Shown: positions 52,973 through 62,566, counted from the first letter of the stretch. The stretch: 64,000 bases of DNA from Bradyrhizobium sp. 200 (GCF_023100945.1 NZ_CP064689.1:4136001-4200000), one strand, 5' to 3'. A program made the numbers and translations. The notes: generated by a model not told the origin, from the sequence alone.

Positions 52973-53869
52973 ATGCTTGAATCCAATCTGACTCTGGACG
53001 CCATGGCCGAGGCATTGGCCAAATCCGCGGAGTACCGTGTGCTTCGCCGCCTGGTGCCTCGAACGACCTTCACGCCCTCCAGTGGTCAAAGCACGAAGAC
53101 CGGCATCCTGCTCGATGTGGAAACGACCGGCCTCGACCAACGAAAGGACGAGATCATCGAGCTGGGCATGGTCAAATTCGACTACCTGCCTGACGGTCGG
53201 ATCGCAGGCATCAGAGATGTCTTCTCATCGTTCAATGAGCCATCCGTGCCGATCCCTCTGGAGGTGACCGCCCTCACCGGCATCACCGACGCGACGGTCG
53301 TCGGACAGCGGATCGATGACGACGCCGTCTCGTCGTTCGTCGATGAGGCCGTGATCGTCATCGCCCATAACGCAGGCTTCGACCGCAAATTCGCGGAACG
53401 CTATTGGTCGATATTCCAACGAAAGGCCTGGGGATGTTCGGCGACGGAGGTCGAGTGGCGGAAGCACTGCTTCGAAGGTTCGCGCCTAGGCTACCTCTTG
53501 AACGGCGCCGGCTTCTTCCACCAAGCTCACAGAGCGGTCGACGATTGCCATGCTCTGCTCGAGATTTTAGCGTTCAAAATACCGACGACTGGCACGCCGG
53601 CGCTTGCCTTCCTGCTCGAACGTGCTCGCAAAAAAACGATGCGGGTGTGGGCTGAGCAATCGCCTTTCGACCTCAAGGATGCCCTCAGACAACGCGGCTA
53701 CCGTTGGAGCGACGGAAGCGATGGCAGGCCGTGGTCATGGTACGTCGACGTCGATGAAGGCAAGCTGGATGACGAAATCGCGTTTCTCAAGAGCGAGATC
53801 TATCTCCGGGACGTCGAGCCGCGCTTGCAGACCTTAACGGCGTTCGACCGGTTTTCGATTAGAGCATGA
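52973..53869 (+). CDS. DnaQ-like 3'-5' exonuclease
   Basis: A 298-residue DEDDh exonuclease. Motif I is LLDVETTGLD (about residue 47), followed by DEIIELGMVKFD, and motif II is AHNAGFDRKF. Motif III is QAHRAVDDCHALLEIL. After residue 200 there is an extra C-terminal domain (about 100 residues, ending LQTLTAFDRFSIRA) of a type I do not know. It resembles the DNA polymerase III epsilon fold and might act with DinB next to it. A remnant of the same C-terminus lies at 47418-47528, which suggests a duplication or allele replacement. Confidence 0.85.
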   Translation: MLESNLTLDAMAEALAKSAEYRVLRRLVPRTTFTPSSGQSTKTGILLDVETTGLDQRKDEIIELGMVKFDYLPDGRIAGIRDVFSSFNEPSVPIPLEVTALTGITDATVVGQRIDDDAVSSFVDEAVIVIAHNAGFDRKFAERYWSIFQRKAWGCSATEVEWRKHCFEGSRLGYLLNGAGFFHQAHRAVDDCHALLEILAFKIPTTGTPALAFLLERARKKTMRVWAEQSPFDLKDALRQRGYRWSDGSDGRPWSWYVDVDEGKLDDEIAFLKSEIYLRDVEPRLQTLTAFDRFSIRA

Positions 53870-53923
53870 GACGACCGCATGGACTTCTAAAATGACGTGT
53901 TATATGCGGCAACTTAAGATGCG

Positions 53924-54208
53924 ATGATGGGAAAGCCGGAGGAGCCTTACATTCGGGTGATCGTGGAGATCTATAGCGAACGTGGCAGCGGATTGCACGG
54001 GGACAGACACGTGCGCCCGGTCGCCGGAGAGCAACTTCCGCAGAGCCTACGCGTGCGCTTTCCCAAAGCGCTCAGATTTGCTCACCCGCTGGGGACAAAT
54101 TTCCTAGTGTATGCGAAGCTCACCAACAAGGAAGGCGGCAACGACTTCGTTCACACAAACCACGCTTGGGACGTTGAAGTGCTAGGTGCCGGGAACGTAC
54201 AATCGTGA
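53924..54208 (+). CDS. Hypothetical small protein
   Basis: A 94-residue soluble protein I do not recognise (EPYIRVIVEIYSERGSGLHG near the start). It is strand-rich in the first half and has no membrane segment. It follows the exonuclease gene by about 54 bases on the same strand. Coding is plausible from the even composition and length. No domain or function can be assigned. Confidence 0.5.
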   Translation: MMGKPEEPYIRVIVEIYSERGSGLHGDRHVRPVAGEQLPQSLRVRFPKALRFAHPLGTNFLVYAKLTNKEGGNDFVHTNHAWDVEVLGAGNVQS

Positions 54209-54214
54209 AGATTA

Positions 54215-54472
54215 CTACTGAAGTACCTTCGGCATCGCCACCACGACGTCGATATCCTGACTCAAGATCTGCGAGGCAATGATGCTGATGTGGAGCGAGT
54301 ATTCGTCTTCGATCTCTGATGCCGATTGCTCGTCCTTTGCATAGGCGTACAGCAACCCTCCATCTGCTTCATCAAACCTGATGCCGGCGAAGAGACGGTC
54401 AAACGTCTTCGCGCCGACGATGAGCGCCATGCGTGCCTGGATTGCGAGATCTTGAATTTCGCTGATGTCCAC
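54215..54472 (-). CDS. Hypothetical small protein
   Basis: An 85-residue protein from a GTG at 54472 (VDISEIQDLAIQARMALIVG). The C-terminus has alternating hydrophobics (DEYSLHISIIASQIL then DIDVVVAMPKVL). The longer frame to 54955 is a shadow of the opposite-frame neighbour. I recognise no family. It converges with the 53924-54208 gene. Confidence 0.45.
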   Translation of the reverse strand: MDISEIQDLAIQARMALIVGAKTFDRLFAGIRFDEADGGLLYAYAKDEQSASEIEDEYSLHISIIASQILSQDIDVVVAMPKVLQ

Positions 54473-54545
54473 GGCGGAAAGATAGAGTCTGATTGAATCA
54501 AAACAAGGGCTGCAGAAAATCAATATGCTTCGTCCGCGGCAAACC

Positions 54546-55163
54546 CTACGCCCGCGCGTGGCGCAACGCGGTTTCCAACCTAATTTTTTCTTTCGCCCAA
54601 CGTGCTTCCTCGGCTCGCGCCTTTTCTTCGATAAGCTCAAGCTCAACTTGAATGCCGGCAGCGTTCTCTTCGTGCTTAAGGCGTGCAGTGTCCAAGGCAC
54701 TTTGGGCGTTGTCGATGGCCTGCTGGCGTTGTGCGCGCTCCTTCTGACGGGCGGCCTCCTCCTTCGCGCTCTCGCGCTCGCGCAGCTTCTGCTCTCTCTC
54801 GAAGGCCAGTGCGGCCTTGCGGTCGGCCGCCGGGTCGCTGGCCCGCTTCGGATGCCTTTGCGGCTTTCCGCTGGCAGTACTGCGACCGGCCCTCTTCCCG
54901 CTGCCCTCGCCGACGAGATCAGTCGGCAAGTCGGCGTTCTCCTTGAATGGACCACTCGATCCGACAGGGCGCTTCAGGACAACGCCCGGAGCCGCCATGG
55001 TCGCGGCGACGACGTCCGGATCCTGGCTTTCCTTGGCAGCGCCCTGATGGAAGAGATTGCTGTCCGCGCCCCAGGCCTCCAGCGCCGCTTTCATCGATGG
55101 GGCCGCAATAGCCAGGTCGAAGAAGCCAAGCGAAGTTTGATACGTCTTCAGCGTCCTCGCCAT
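54546..55163 (-). CDS. Coiled-coil protein, TolA-like annotation
   Basis: A 205-residue protein. The start MARTLKTYQTSLGFFDLAIA is followed by a short ordered region (APSMKAALEAWGADSNLFHQ), and then by a long charged helical stretch rich in Arg, Lys, Glu and Ala (about 120-205) that would form a coiled coil. From memory, proteins with this N-terminus are conserved in Bradyrhizobium and are often labelled TolA-like because of the charged helix. They have no TolA membrane anchor, so the name is only descriptive. The chosen start is the ATG at 55163 (MARTLKT); 55214 is also open. Confidence 0.65.
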   Translation of the reverse strand: MARTLKTYQTSLGFFDLAIAAPSMKAALEAWGADSNLFHQGAAKESQDPDVVAATMAAPGVVLKRPVGSSGPFKENADLPTDLVGEGSGKRAGRSTASGKPQRHPKRASDPAADRKAALAFEREQKLRERESAKEEAARQKERAQRQQAIDNAQSALDTARLKHEENAAGIQVELELIEEKARAEEARWAKEKIRLETALRHARA

Positions 55164-55182
55164 TCGCCTGTTCTCCTGCAGG

Positions 55183-56088
55183 TCAGACAACGATGCGGTC
55201 GAAATCGGCCGCAATCCAGCTGTTTGGAAAGGTCCTCTTCGCCTCGGCGAGTATCTCCTCGTCCGTGTAGCGGCCGGAAATATGGGTCAGAACGAGCAGT
55301 TTGATGTCGGCTGTCGCAGCAAGGGCGGCTGCTTGGGCCGCGGTTAGATGTCCGTAGTTGCGCGCGATAGCTGCGTCGCGCTCCAGAAACGTCGCCTCGA
55401 TCACCAGCACGTCGGCACCACGAACGTTTCCCTCCAATCCATCCGTGGTTTCGGTGTCGCCCACGATAACTAGCTTCTTGGGCCCCTCGGGCGGTCCAAG
55501 GACGCTTTCCGGATCGATCGTCCTGCCGTCCGCTAGTCTCACCTGTTTTCCTTCGGCCAGCTCCTTCCGCACCGGGCCGTCTGGCACTCCGAGACTATCG
55601 AGACGCTCTGGCCGAAGATGGCGGCGAACCCGACTTGCAAACGAGAAGGCGAAGCTGTCAGTGGCGAGATGCCGGACCGGAAAGCAGTCGATCGTGAACT
55701 CGCCGGCGTCGAAGACCGGCCCCTCCGTCAACGGCGCCAGTTCCAGCGGAATCGGGGCCCTACCCTCGCCCCACAGGCCCGCGAGCATTCGGACGACGAC
55801 GTCGAGGGTACCGCGGCTTCCGTGGATCGTCATTGCGTCGGCGCTTTGCCGTAGCCGCAGCGTCGAGAAGAGACCGGGAATGCCGAGTACATGGTCGAAA
55901 TGCGCGTCGGTGAGCAGAATCCGATCGATCCGCCGGAAGCCGGCGCCGGCGCGTAGCAACTGGCGCTGCGTGCCTTCTCCACAATCGACGAGGATGCGAT
56001 CGCTGCCCGCCTCCACCAGAAGGCCAGGATGGTTACGTTCGGCCGACGGAACGCTTGCCGAGGTCCCCAAAAACGTAAGCGCGAACAT
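55183..56088 (-). CDS. rnz: Ribonuclease Z-like MBL-fold protein
   Basis: A 301-residue protein of the RNase Z group, which processes tRNA 3' ends. It has LTFLGTSASVPSAERN, LVDCGEGTQRQLL, GHLTAAQAAALA, LVLTHISGRY and a C-terminal Asp/His region. The usual HxHxDH metal motif is LLTDAHFDHVLG, so the first His is Asp. This may reflect a changed metal site or a related phosphodiesterase; tRNA processing is therefore not certain. The MBL-fold family itself is clear. It is followed on the same strand by the TolA-like gene, and Ku lies upstream. Confidence 0.82.
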   Translation of the reverse strand: MFALTFLGTSASVPSAERNHPGLLVEAGSDRILVDCGEGTQRQLLRAGAGFRRIDRILLTDAHFDHVLGIPGLFSTLRLRQSADAMTIHGSRGTLDVVVRMLAGLWGEGRAPIPLELAPLTEGPVFDAGEFTIDCFPVRHLATDSFAFSFASRVRRHLRPERLDSLGVPDGPVRKELAEGKQVRLADGRTIDPESVLGPPEGPKKLVIVGDTETTDGLEGNVRGADVLVIEATFLERDAAIARNYGHLTAAQAAALAATADIKLLVLTHISGRYTDEEILAEAKRTFPNSWIAADFDRIVV

Positions 56089-56168
56089 TTAGCGGCCTGG
56101 CGTTTCACTATCGATCTTACTGATGGACGAGCTTCATACGCTCATTTGTCCGAGGTGTGGGCACTCCG

Positions 56169-57092
56169 TCAGGCCGACTTCCGCTGCGGCTTGGCCGCCG
56201 GCTTCTTCGCCGCGGCCTCCTTCGCCGGCTTCTCGCCGGAGATCGGCATCAGCATTTCCTTCTGACCGCTTGCGACCTTGCGCGGCTTCTTGGCCGGCTT
56301 TGAACCCTTGGCTGGCTCGGCGGCACCGAGGCTCTTGCGCAACGCATCCATAAGATCCACCACGTTCTCGCCGCGGGGACGCTCCTTCGCGGTGATGGGT
56401 TTGCCGGCCCGCTTTGCGTTGATGAGATCGATGAGAGCGGTTTCGTACTGGTCTTCGAACTTCTCCGGTTCGAAGCGGCCCGCCTTCTGATTGACGATGT
56501 GTCTGGCGAGTTCGAGCATGTCCTTGGTGACTTTGACGTCCTGGATATCGTCGAAATACTCCTTTTCGGAGCGGACTTCGTAAGGGTAACGCAGCAGCGT
56601 TCCCATCAGGCCCTTGTCCAGCGGATCGAGCGCGATGATGTGCTCGCGGTTGGTCAGAACCACGCGTCCGATCGCGACCTTGTTCATCTCGCGGATGGTT
56701 TCGCGGATGACCGCGAAGGCGTCGTGACCGACCTTGCCGTCCGGCACCAGGTAATAGGGACGGATCAGATATCTTGGATCGATCTCGCTCCGGTCGACGA
56801 ACTCGTCGATCTCGATGGTTCGCGTCGATTCCAACGCGACGTTCTCAAGCTCCTCCTTCGTTACCTCGATGAAGGTGTCGGTGTCGACCTTGTAGCCCTT
56901 GACGATATCCTCGTTGGCGACTTCCTCGCCGGTGTCCGCATCCACCTTAGCGTACTTGATCCGGTGGCCGGTCTTCCGGTTGAGCTGGTTGAAGGAGACT
57001 TTTTCGGATTCCGACGTGGCCGGATAGAGCGCGACCGGACAGGTGACGAGAGAAAGACGCAGGAAGCCTTTCCAGTTAGCGCGGGGGGCCAT
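56169..57092 (-). CDS. ku: Ku protein for non-homologous end joining
   Basis: A 307-residue bacterial Ku. The N-terminus MAPRANWKGFLRLSLVTCPV is typical, followed by VSFNQLNRKTGHRIKY, DEFVDRSEIDPRYLIRPYYL and RPRGENVVDLMDALRKSL, and a Lys/Ala-rich C-terminal tail that in rhizobial Ku proteins modulates DNA binding. It binds double-strand ends and recruits the ligase LigD; no LigD is in the window. The start at 57092 gives the canonical N-terminus; the extra 30 codons upstream are not conserved in type. Confidence 0.92.
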   Translation of the reverse strand: MAPRANWKGFLRLSLVTCPVALYPATSESEKVSFNQLNRKTGHRIKYAKVDADTGEEVANEDIVKGYKVDTDTFIEVTKEELENVALESTRTIEIDEFVDRSEIDPRYLIRPYYLVPDGKVGHDAFAVIRETIREMNKVAIGRVVLTNREHIIALDPLDKGLMGTLLRYPYEVRSEKEYFDDIQDVKVTKDMLELARHIVNQKAGRFEPEKFEDQYETALIDLINAKRAGKPITAKERPRGENVVDLMDALRKSLGAAEPAKGSKPAKKPRKVASGQKEMLMPISGEKPAKEAAAKKPAAKPQRKSA

Positions 57093-57236
57093 GGGGGAAC
57101 TCCAATACTGATTGCCGGATTCAAGACGAACCGCACGCCTTGGTTCCGACAGTGCCCCGCCCCCACAGGACGATTTTTCCAAAATTCGAGTTCAGGAAGA
57201 CTCGACCTTATGTTCTTGTTATGTTCTATTTCGCGC

Positions 57237-57641
57237 ATGACCGATCGACCCGCAAGCTGGCGCATGCCTACACAGAAACAGATTGAACGGCTGGCCTTCC
57301 TCGTCGGCAGGCAGGCCGCAATGGCTCCCGCGGCGGGCCCGGCGGACACGATGCCTCCCCAATACTGGGAAGCCGTCCTGAACGATCCGCTTGCCGACGG
57401 CAGACCGAGTCCGGCCGGACCGTCCACCCAGACGCTGCGGCTATCCGAAATACGGCAGCATATTCTACGCGTCTCCTGCAACCGCTGCGGCCGCACGGTA
57501 GAAATCCAGGAGGCCGACGCAATCCGGCTGGCCGGCGCTTACGCAGTCTGGAAGGACGTGGGCCAGAGGCTGTTGGACAACACCTGTGAGCCGCGAACCG
57601 GCCGCCATGAAGAGGACGGCTGCTGGCCAGTGTTCGAATGA
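57237..57641 (+). CDS. Hypothetical protein with Cys-x2-Cys motif
   Basis: A 134-residue protein starting MTDRPASWRMPTQ. A CNRCGR pair near residue 81, with Cys residues also at the end (CEPRTGRHEEDGC), suggests a small zinc-binding domain. It lies divergently from ku with 144 bases between, which should hold both promoters. From memory, similar small proteins occur in Bradyrhizobium. The long plus-strand frame upstream overlaps ku and is a shadow. Function unknown. Confidence 0.55.
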   Translation: MTDRPASWRMPTQKQIERLAFLVGRQAAMAPAAGPADTMPPQYWEAVLNDPLADGRPSPAGPSTQTLRLSEIRQHILRVSCNRCGRTVEIQEADAIRLAGAYAVWKDVGQRLLDNTCEPRTGRHEEDGCWPVFE

Positions 57642-57794
57642 ATGCGGTCGCGACACAACCCATCCGACGCCCGAGGGCGACCTAAAGCGCTGGGGATATC
57701 TGGGACGGTGACCTCCGGTTGTCTCCGACAATCCAATGACGATTTCCGCCACGCGGTAGACTTCGCTGATTCGACCGAGGAGTGAGTTGTCACT

Positions 57795-59072
57795 ATGAGC
57801 GCCTACCGTTTCGTGCATACAGCCGACGTCCATCTCGACTCGCCGCTGCGTTCGCTCGCGCTGCGCGATCCGCGGCTGGCTGAATTCGTGGGCAATGCCA
57901 GCCGGCAGGTTTTCTCGCGTATAGTCGACTTATGCCTCGACGAGCAGGTGAACGCGCTCCTGCTGGCCGGCGACCTCTATGACGGCGAACAGACCTCGAT
58001 GAAGACGGCGCGCTTTCTCGCCGAGCAACTCCGCCGCTTGGATTCAGCAGGCATCAAGGTCTTCATCATCCGGGGCAACCACGACGCCCTCTCGAAGATA
58101 ACGAAGGAACTCGTCTTTCCGGAAAACGTCCACTTATTCGGCGGCCGGGCGGACGCCGTCGATATCTTGCGGGATCGCGGCGAAAGACCGATCGCGATCC
58201 ATGGACTCAGCTTCGCGAAGCCGCAGGCGCCGGAAAGCCTTCTCGCCAAGTACCGGCCGCCCGTCGGCGGCGCCATCAACATCGGACTGATGCACACCAG
58301 TCTGGACGGTTCTCCCCCTCACGATGTCTACGCGCCGTGCAGCACGGCGGACCTCCTCGCCTCGGGCTTCCGGTACTGGGCGCTCGGGCACATCCACAAA
58401 CGTTCGACGACGGAAGGCCCCTGCACCCTCGTGATGCCGGGCATTCCGCAAGGGCGCGACGTCGGCGAACACGGTCCCAAATCCGTGACGCTGGCCAGCG
58501 TGCTAGACGACGGGTCCATCACGATGGAGGAGCGCATCGTCAGCCTGGCGCAATTCGAACGCGTCGCCGTCGACGCCTCCGGCGTAGCATCGTGGTCGGA
58601 CCTAGCCGCTCGGCTTGAGAAGGCCCTCGGAGAAGCCGCCAGCAGATCAGCATCCGATCATCTCGTCGCGCGACTTGCCGTTTCGGGAGCGACATCGATG
58701 GCCTGGAACATCCGGCGCGATGCCGATCTCCTGCGCACCGAAGCCGAGGCCCGGGCGGAGGCGATGGGCAACCTATGGATCGAGAAGATCGATATCCACT
58801 GCCGGCGGCCCGTCATCGGTTCGGCGGAGAGCGCGGATCCGGTCGAAGCGCTGCGAAGGACGATGAGCGACGAAATCGTCGGCTCCGAAGCTTTCCGGGC
58901 CGAAGCGGATGGTATCGTCAACGACCTTCTCGCGCAGCTGCCCCCGGACTGTCGACGCAGCCTAGCTCCGGACGACACCGGCCTCGACCTGCTCATCGGG
59001 CGACTCGCCAACGAAGGATCGGAAGAGGTGCTGGCGAGACTTGCCGCCGGCAGCACGCTGGAGGTGCGTTAA
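57795..59072 (+). CDS. DNA repair metallophosphoesterase (YhaO/SbcD-like)
   Basis: A 425-residue protein with a calcineurin-like phosphoesterase domain. It has DVHLDSPL (metal motif), LAGDLYDG, RGNHDA, LMHTS and LGHIHKR, all in the order of SbcD/Mre11-type nucleases. The C-terminal 150 residues probably bind its ATPase partner. The stop overlaps the ATG of the next gene (TAATG), so they are made as one complex, as in the Bacillus YhaO/YhaN pair. It would process DNA ends or hairpins. Confidence 0.88.
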   Translation: MSAYRFVHTADVHLDSPLRSLALRDPRLAEFVGNASRQVFSRIVDLCLDEQVNALLLAGDLYDGEQTSMKTARFLAEQLRRLDSAGIKVFIIRGNHDALSKITKELVFPENVHLFGGRADAVDILRDRGERPIAIHGLSFAKPQAPESLLAKYRPPVGGAINIGLMHTSLDGSPPHDVYAPCSTADLLASGFRYWALGHIHKRSTTEGPCTLVMPGIPQGRDVGEHGPKSVTLASVLDDGSITMEERIVSLAQFERVAVDASGVASWSDLAARLEKALGEAASRSASDHLVARLAVSGATSMAWNIRRDADLLRTEAEARAEAMGNLWIEKIDIHCRRPVIGSAESADPVEALRRTMSDEIVGSEAFRAEADGIVNDLLAQLPPDCRRSLAPDDTGLDLLIGRLANEGSEEVLARLAAGSTLEVR

Positions 59073-62000
59073 TGCGCATTCGAAAGCTCGGACTTCGACG
59101 TTACGGCAAGTTCACGGACGGGGTCATCGATTTCGGAGAGCGCTCCGCTGGCGGCCCCGATTTGCACATCGTCTACGGACCCAACGAGGCCGGTAAATCC
59201 ACCGCTATGTCGGCGTGCATGGACCTGTTTTACGGCATCCACCATCAAAGCCGGTTCAACTTTCTGCACCCTTATCCGACCATGCGGATCGAAGCCGAAC
59301 TCGAGACCTTCGGGACCGTCCGTAGCTTCACCCGGATCAAACTCCCCCACAACAGCTTGCTGGACGATGCTGGCAATACCGTTGCCGATGCCATGCTGCT
59401 CGGAGAACTCGGAGGTCTCGATCGCAACGCGTATCAGACCATGTTCTGTCTCGACGACGAGACGCTCGAGGCCGGCGGAGAAAGCATTCTCGCCAGCAAG
59501 GGCGATCTAGGTCATCTACTCTTCTCCGCGACGGCCGGGCTCGCCGATCTGAGCGATCGGCTCGGATCCGCAAAAGCGGAGGCTGAGAGCTTCTTCCGGT
59601 CGGGAAAGCGATCGGGAGCCCTTGCCGACTTCAAGAAAGAGCTGGCGAACCTCAAGGACGAGCGGGACCGGACCGATACTCTCGCCTCTGAATACTCGCG
59701 GCTCGTCATCGAACGCGACGAAGCGACTTCCGCCTATGCCGAGGCTATCGCCCAGCGCGGCCGCACGCAGGCCCGTATCGACGAAGTGCAACGCTTCATC
59801 AACGCCCTACCGAGACTGCAGACCTTTCGATCTTTGCGGGCGGAGCTTATTCCGCTCGCGACGTTGCCCGACGCGCCCTCGACCTGGGCCGACGATCTTC
59901 CGGCGCTGATGACCCGGCAGACGAAGCTGGCGACGCAGGCGCAAACGGTTGCCGAGACCATCGCGGATCTGCGGGACGAACTCGAACGGCTCGTCTTCAA
60001 CGCGTCCGCTTGCGGACTGGAAGACCGCATCGAATTGCTGACGGACCTGCGGGCGCGGCACGTCACGGCAGAGAAGGACCTGCCCGACCGTCGTCTCCGA
60101 CTGGGGCTCGCCGAACAAACGGTCGCGCGGGTGCTGACCCGTATCGATCACGGCTCGGAGCAGGATCCCGCACGACTTGTCCTGTCGACGGCAGTCACCG
60201 GACCGATTCGCGATCTGATGGAGCGGCGATCGGGCGTCGAAGCGGCCCTCGCCGCAGCCGAAGCAGAAGTCGACAAGGCGGTCGAGGCGCTGTCGCTGGC
60301 CGAAACGAAGATCGAGGAATGTGACGGGAGATTCGACGAAGCGGCGACCGGCGTCTTGACCGCGGCAATCGCGACCGCTCGTCAGATCGACGACGCCACG
60401 CGATCGCGTGCGGCCGATCGCTTATGCCGCGAGCGCGCGGACGAATTTAACGACCGCCTGATCGAGCTGCGTCCCTGGACGGGCGACAGGAATACGCTCT
60501 GTACGGTACCGGTACCGACGCAAGACCAACTTCAGCGTTGGGCTTCGATCGAAACGGACCTGGCTCTCGAAATCGCTTCGCGGCAAGGCGAACAGGATCG
60601 CCTCGTCGCCGAGGCCGGACGCCTCGATGCGAGAATCGAGGCGCTTGGTTCCGTGGTTGGCGTTGTCAGCGACCAGGATGCTGGCGAAGCGCGGTCCGCT
60701 CGCGAAGCCGCCTGGGCCGTTCATAAGGCGGAGCTGGATGTAACGACGGCCGTCGCGTTCGAGACCGCCATGCGGAAACTCGATCTGATCACGGAGCAGC
60801 GTCTCAGTCATACTGCGAGCGTCGCGGAATTGAACAGTGCGCTGCTGGAGCAAGCCGAGATACGGGCGGCTCTGGAGCAGACTAGACGACAATTGCAGGA
60901 TAGCCTGCGGAAGCGGGCGGCGATGGCCGAGGAGATCGAGAAGGCCCTTCGCGTGATCGGACACGGTCTCGAGATCAACATCGGGATTGCCGGACTAAAT
61001 CTGTGGATATGCAAGCGCGACCGGGCGATCGAGGCCCACGGAAAACTATTGGCGGCCGAACGCGAATGTCGTGAAGCGCAGATCGAAAGGAATGGTTCGC
61101 GGGAACGCATTGCCGAGGCGATGCGTTTAGCGGGGGTCGATATCTCCCAAGATGACGACGTCGCCGCGATGCTGGCGGCCGGCCAGGCGGCGCTTGACCG
61201 GGCCGTCGACGCCAAGAACCTGCGTGCGGCAATCGTGGATCGACGGCGCGACCTGAGGTTCCGCGAGAAGAAGCTCGGCGAGGCCCGGCTGGCGGAGGAA
61301 ACATGGAGCAAGGCTTGGCGAGAGGCCTGCGCGACCTGTTGGCTCGGCCAACGTGAAATCCGACCAACGACGGCTGTCGTGCGTGAAACGCTTGAAGCGC
61401 TCGCGGAGTTGGACTCGGCTCTGGAAAAACGAGCGGAGTGGACCGACCGCATCGCGAAGATGCAGCGCGATCAGAGCCAGTTCCGGACCGAAGTCGACGC
61501 GCTCGCCGCCTCGATCGGGCTGTCATCGAGCTCGGACACTCTCGCACTTTGCCAGGCCGTCGTGGACTGCATCGCGGGCACCGCGAAGACGATCGACAGA
61601 CGGCGGGAGGTGGAAGCGCGGCTCGCAATCGAGCAGGGCAAGGCACGCGCGCTTGCGGACGAAACCGCGGAAGTGCAGGCCCAAGCGAACCTAATGATGA
61701 ATCACTTTGGAGCCGGATCCTTGACGGAGGTCGACGGCCGTCTGCGCGCGCTCGCCCGAAGGTCCGATCTCGAGGCGCGATCGATCCAGGCCCGCGACGA
61801 ATTGCTCGAAGGGATCCGGGCAGAGACCGTCGAGCAGGCCGAAAGCATCCTCGACGCCATCGATCGAGGGTCGCTGGAAGCCGAGCTGATCGCCCTGAAA
61901 ATGCGCTTCGATGACGAAGACGGTCGCGGCCGCGACCTATTCTCCGCCCGCAACAGGGCGGAGGACAGGATAGCTTCCGTCGGCGGCGACGCTGCCGTCG

Positions 62001-62566
62001 CGATCCTGGATGCGAAACGGCGGACCGTACTGCTCAACATCGAAGACAGGGCATTGGCGTATCTCAGGCTGAAGCTTGGGACGGCGGCGGCCGACAGAGC
62101 ATTGCGCGCCTACCGCGACCGTCATCGAAGTTCGATGATGAAGCTCGCGTCGGAGGCATTCGCGCTGATCAGTCGAGGCGCCTATTCGGAGCTCGTTACC
62201 CAACCGTCAAACGGGAATGAACTCCTGATCGCCAAGGGATCCGACGGGGGTTCCAAGATCGCTTCCGAACTGTCGAAAGGCACGCGATTCCAGCTGTATT
62301 TGGCGCTGCGCGTAGCCGGATATCACGAATTCGCGCGGGCTCACGCTCCCGCCCCCTTTCTCGCCGACGACATCATGGAGACGTTCGACGATTTTCGAGC
62401 GGAGGAAGCCTTTCGTCTGCTCGCCGGCATGGCCGCCACGGGACAGGTGGTCTACTTCACCCATCACCTCCATCTCTGCGAAATCGCGAAGGCCGTCGAG
62501 CCGACGGCGATCGTCCACGACCTTCAGTCGGGCACACGCGTCCGAGCCACTAGTAGGGCTGCTTAG
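59072..62566 (+). CDS. SMC-like ATPase (YhaN/SbcC-like)
   Basis: A 1164-residue ATPase. MRIRKLGLRRYGKFTDGVID and YGPNEAGKSTAMSA (Walker A, about residue 43) form the N-terminal head. ALMTRQTKLATQAQTVAETI and other heptad-like stretches make two coiled-coil arms (about 170-980). The C-terminal head has KGTRFQLYLALRVAGYHEF (signature-like), FLADDIMETFDDFRAEEAF (Walker B/D-loop) and QVVYFTHHLHL. It probably drives the nuclease encoded upstream, in the manner of SbcC/Rad50. Confidence 0.88.
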   Translation: MRIRKLGLRRYGKFTDGVIDFGERSAGGPDLHIVYGPNEAGKSTAMSACMDLFYGIHHQSRFNFLHPYPTMRIEAELETFGTVRSFTRIKLPHNSLLDDAGNTVADAMLLGELGGLDRNAYQTMFCLDDETLEAGGESILASKGDLGHLLFSATAGLADLSDRLGSAKAEAESFFRSGKRSGALADFKKELANLKDERDRTDTLASEYSRLVIERDEATSAYAEAIAQRGRTQARIDEVQRFINALPRLQTFRSLRAELIPLATLPDAPSTWADDLPALMTRQTKLATQAQTVAETIADLRDELERLVFNASACGLEDRIELLTDLRARHVTAEKDLPDRRLRLGLAEQTVARVLTRIDHGSEQDPARLVLSTAVTGPIRDLMERRSGVEAALAAAEAEVDKAVEALSLAETKIEECDGRFDEAATGVLTAAIATARQIDDATRSRAADRLCRERADEFNDRLIELRPWTGDRNTLCTVPVPTQDQLQRWASIETDLALEIASRQGEQDRLVAEAGRLDARIEALGSVVGVVSDQDAGEARSAREAAWAVHKAELDVTTAVAFETAMRKLDLITEQRLSHTASVAELNSALLEQAEIRAALEQTRRQLQDSLRKRAAMAEEIEKALRVIGHGLEINIGIAGLNLWICKRDRAIEAHGKLLAAERECREAQIERNGSRERIAEAMRLAGVDISQDDDVAAMLAAGQAALDRAVDAKNLRAAIVDRRRDLRFREKKLGEARLAEETWSKAWREACATCWLGQREIRPTTAVVRETLEALAELDSALEKRAEWTDRIAKMQRDQSQFRTEVDALAASIGLSSSSDTLALCQAVVDCIAGTAKTIDRRREVEARLAIEQGKARALADETAEVQAQANLMMNHFGAGSLTEVDGRLRALARRSDLEARSIQARDELLEGIRAETVEQAESILDAIDRGSLEAELIALKMRFDDEDGRGRDLFSARNRAEDRIASVGGDAAVAILDAKRRTVLLNIEDRALAYLRLKLGTAAADRALRAYRDRHRSSMMKLASEAFALISRGAYSELVTQPSNGNELLIAKGSDGGSKIASELSKGTRFQLYLALRVAGYHEFARAHAPAPFLADDIMETFDDFRAEEAFRLLAGMAATGQVVYFTHHLHLCEIAKAVEPTAIVHDLQSGTRVRATSRAA

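Noticed and set aside
54525..55304. A 259-codon plus-strand frame
   Set aside because: Antisense to the coiled-coil protein gene; Leu/Arg-rich shadow composition and no start signal.
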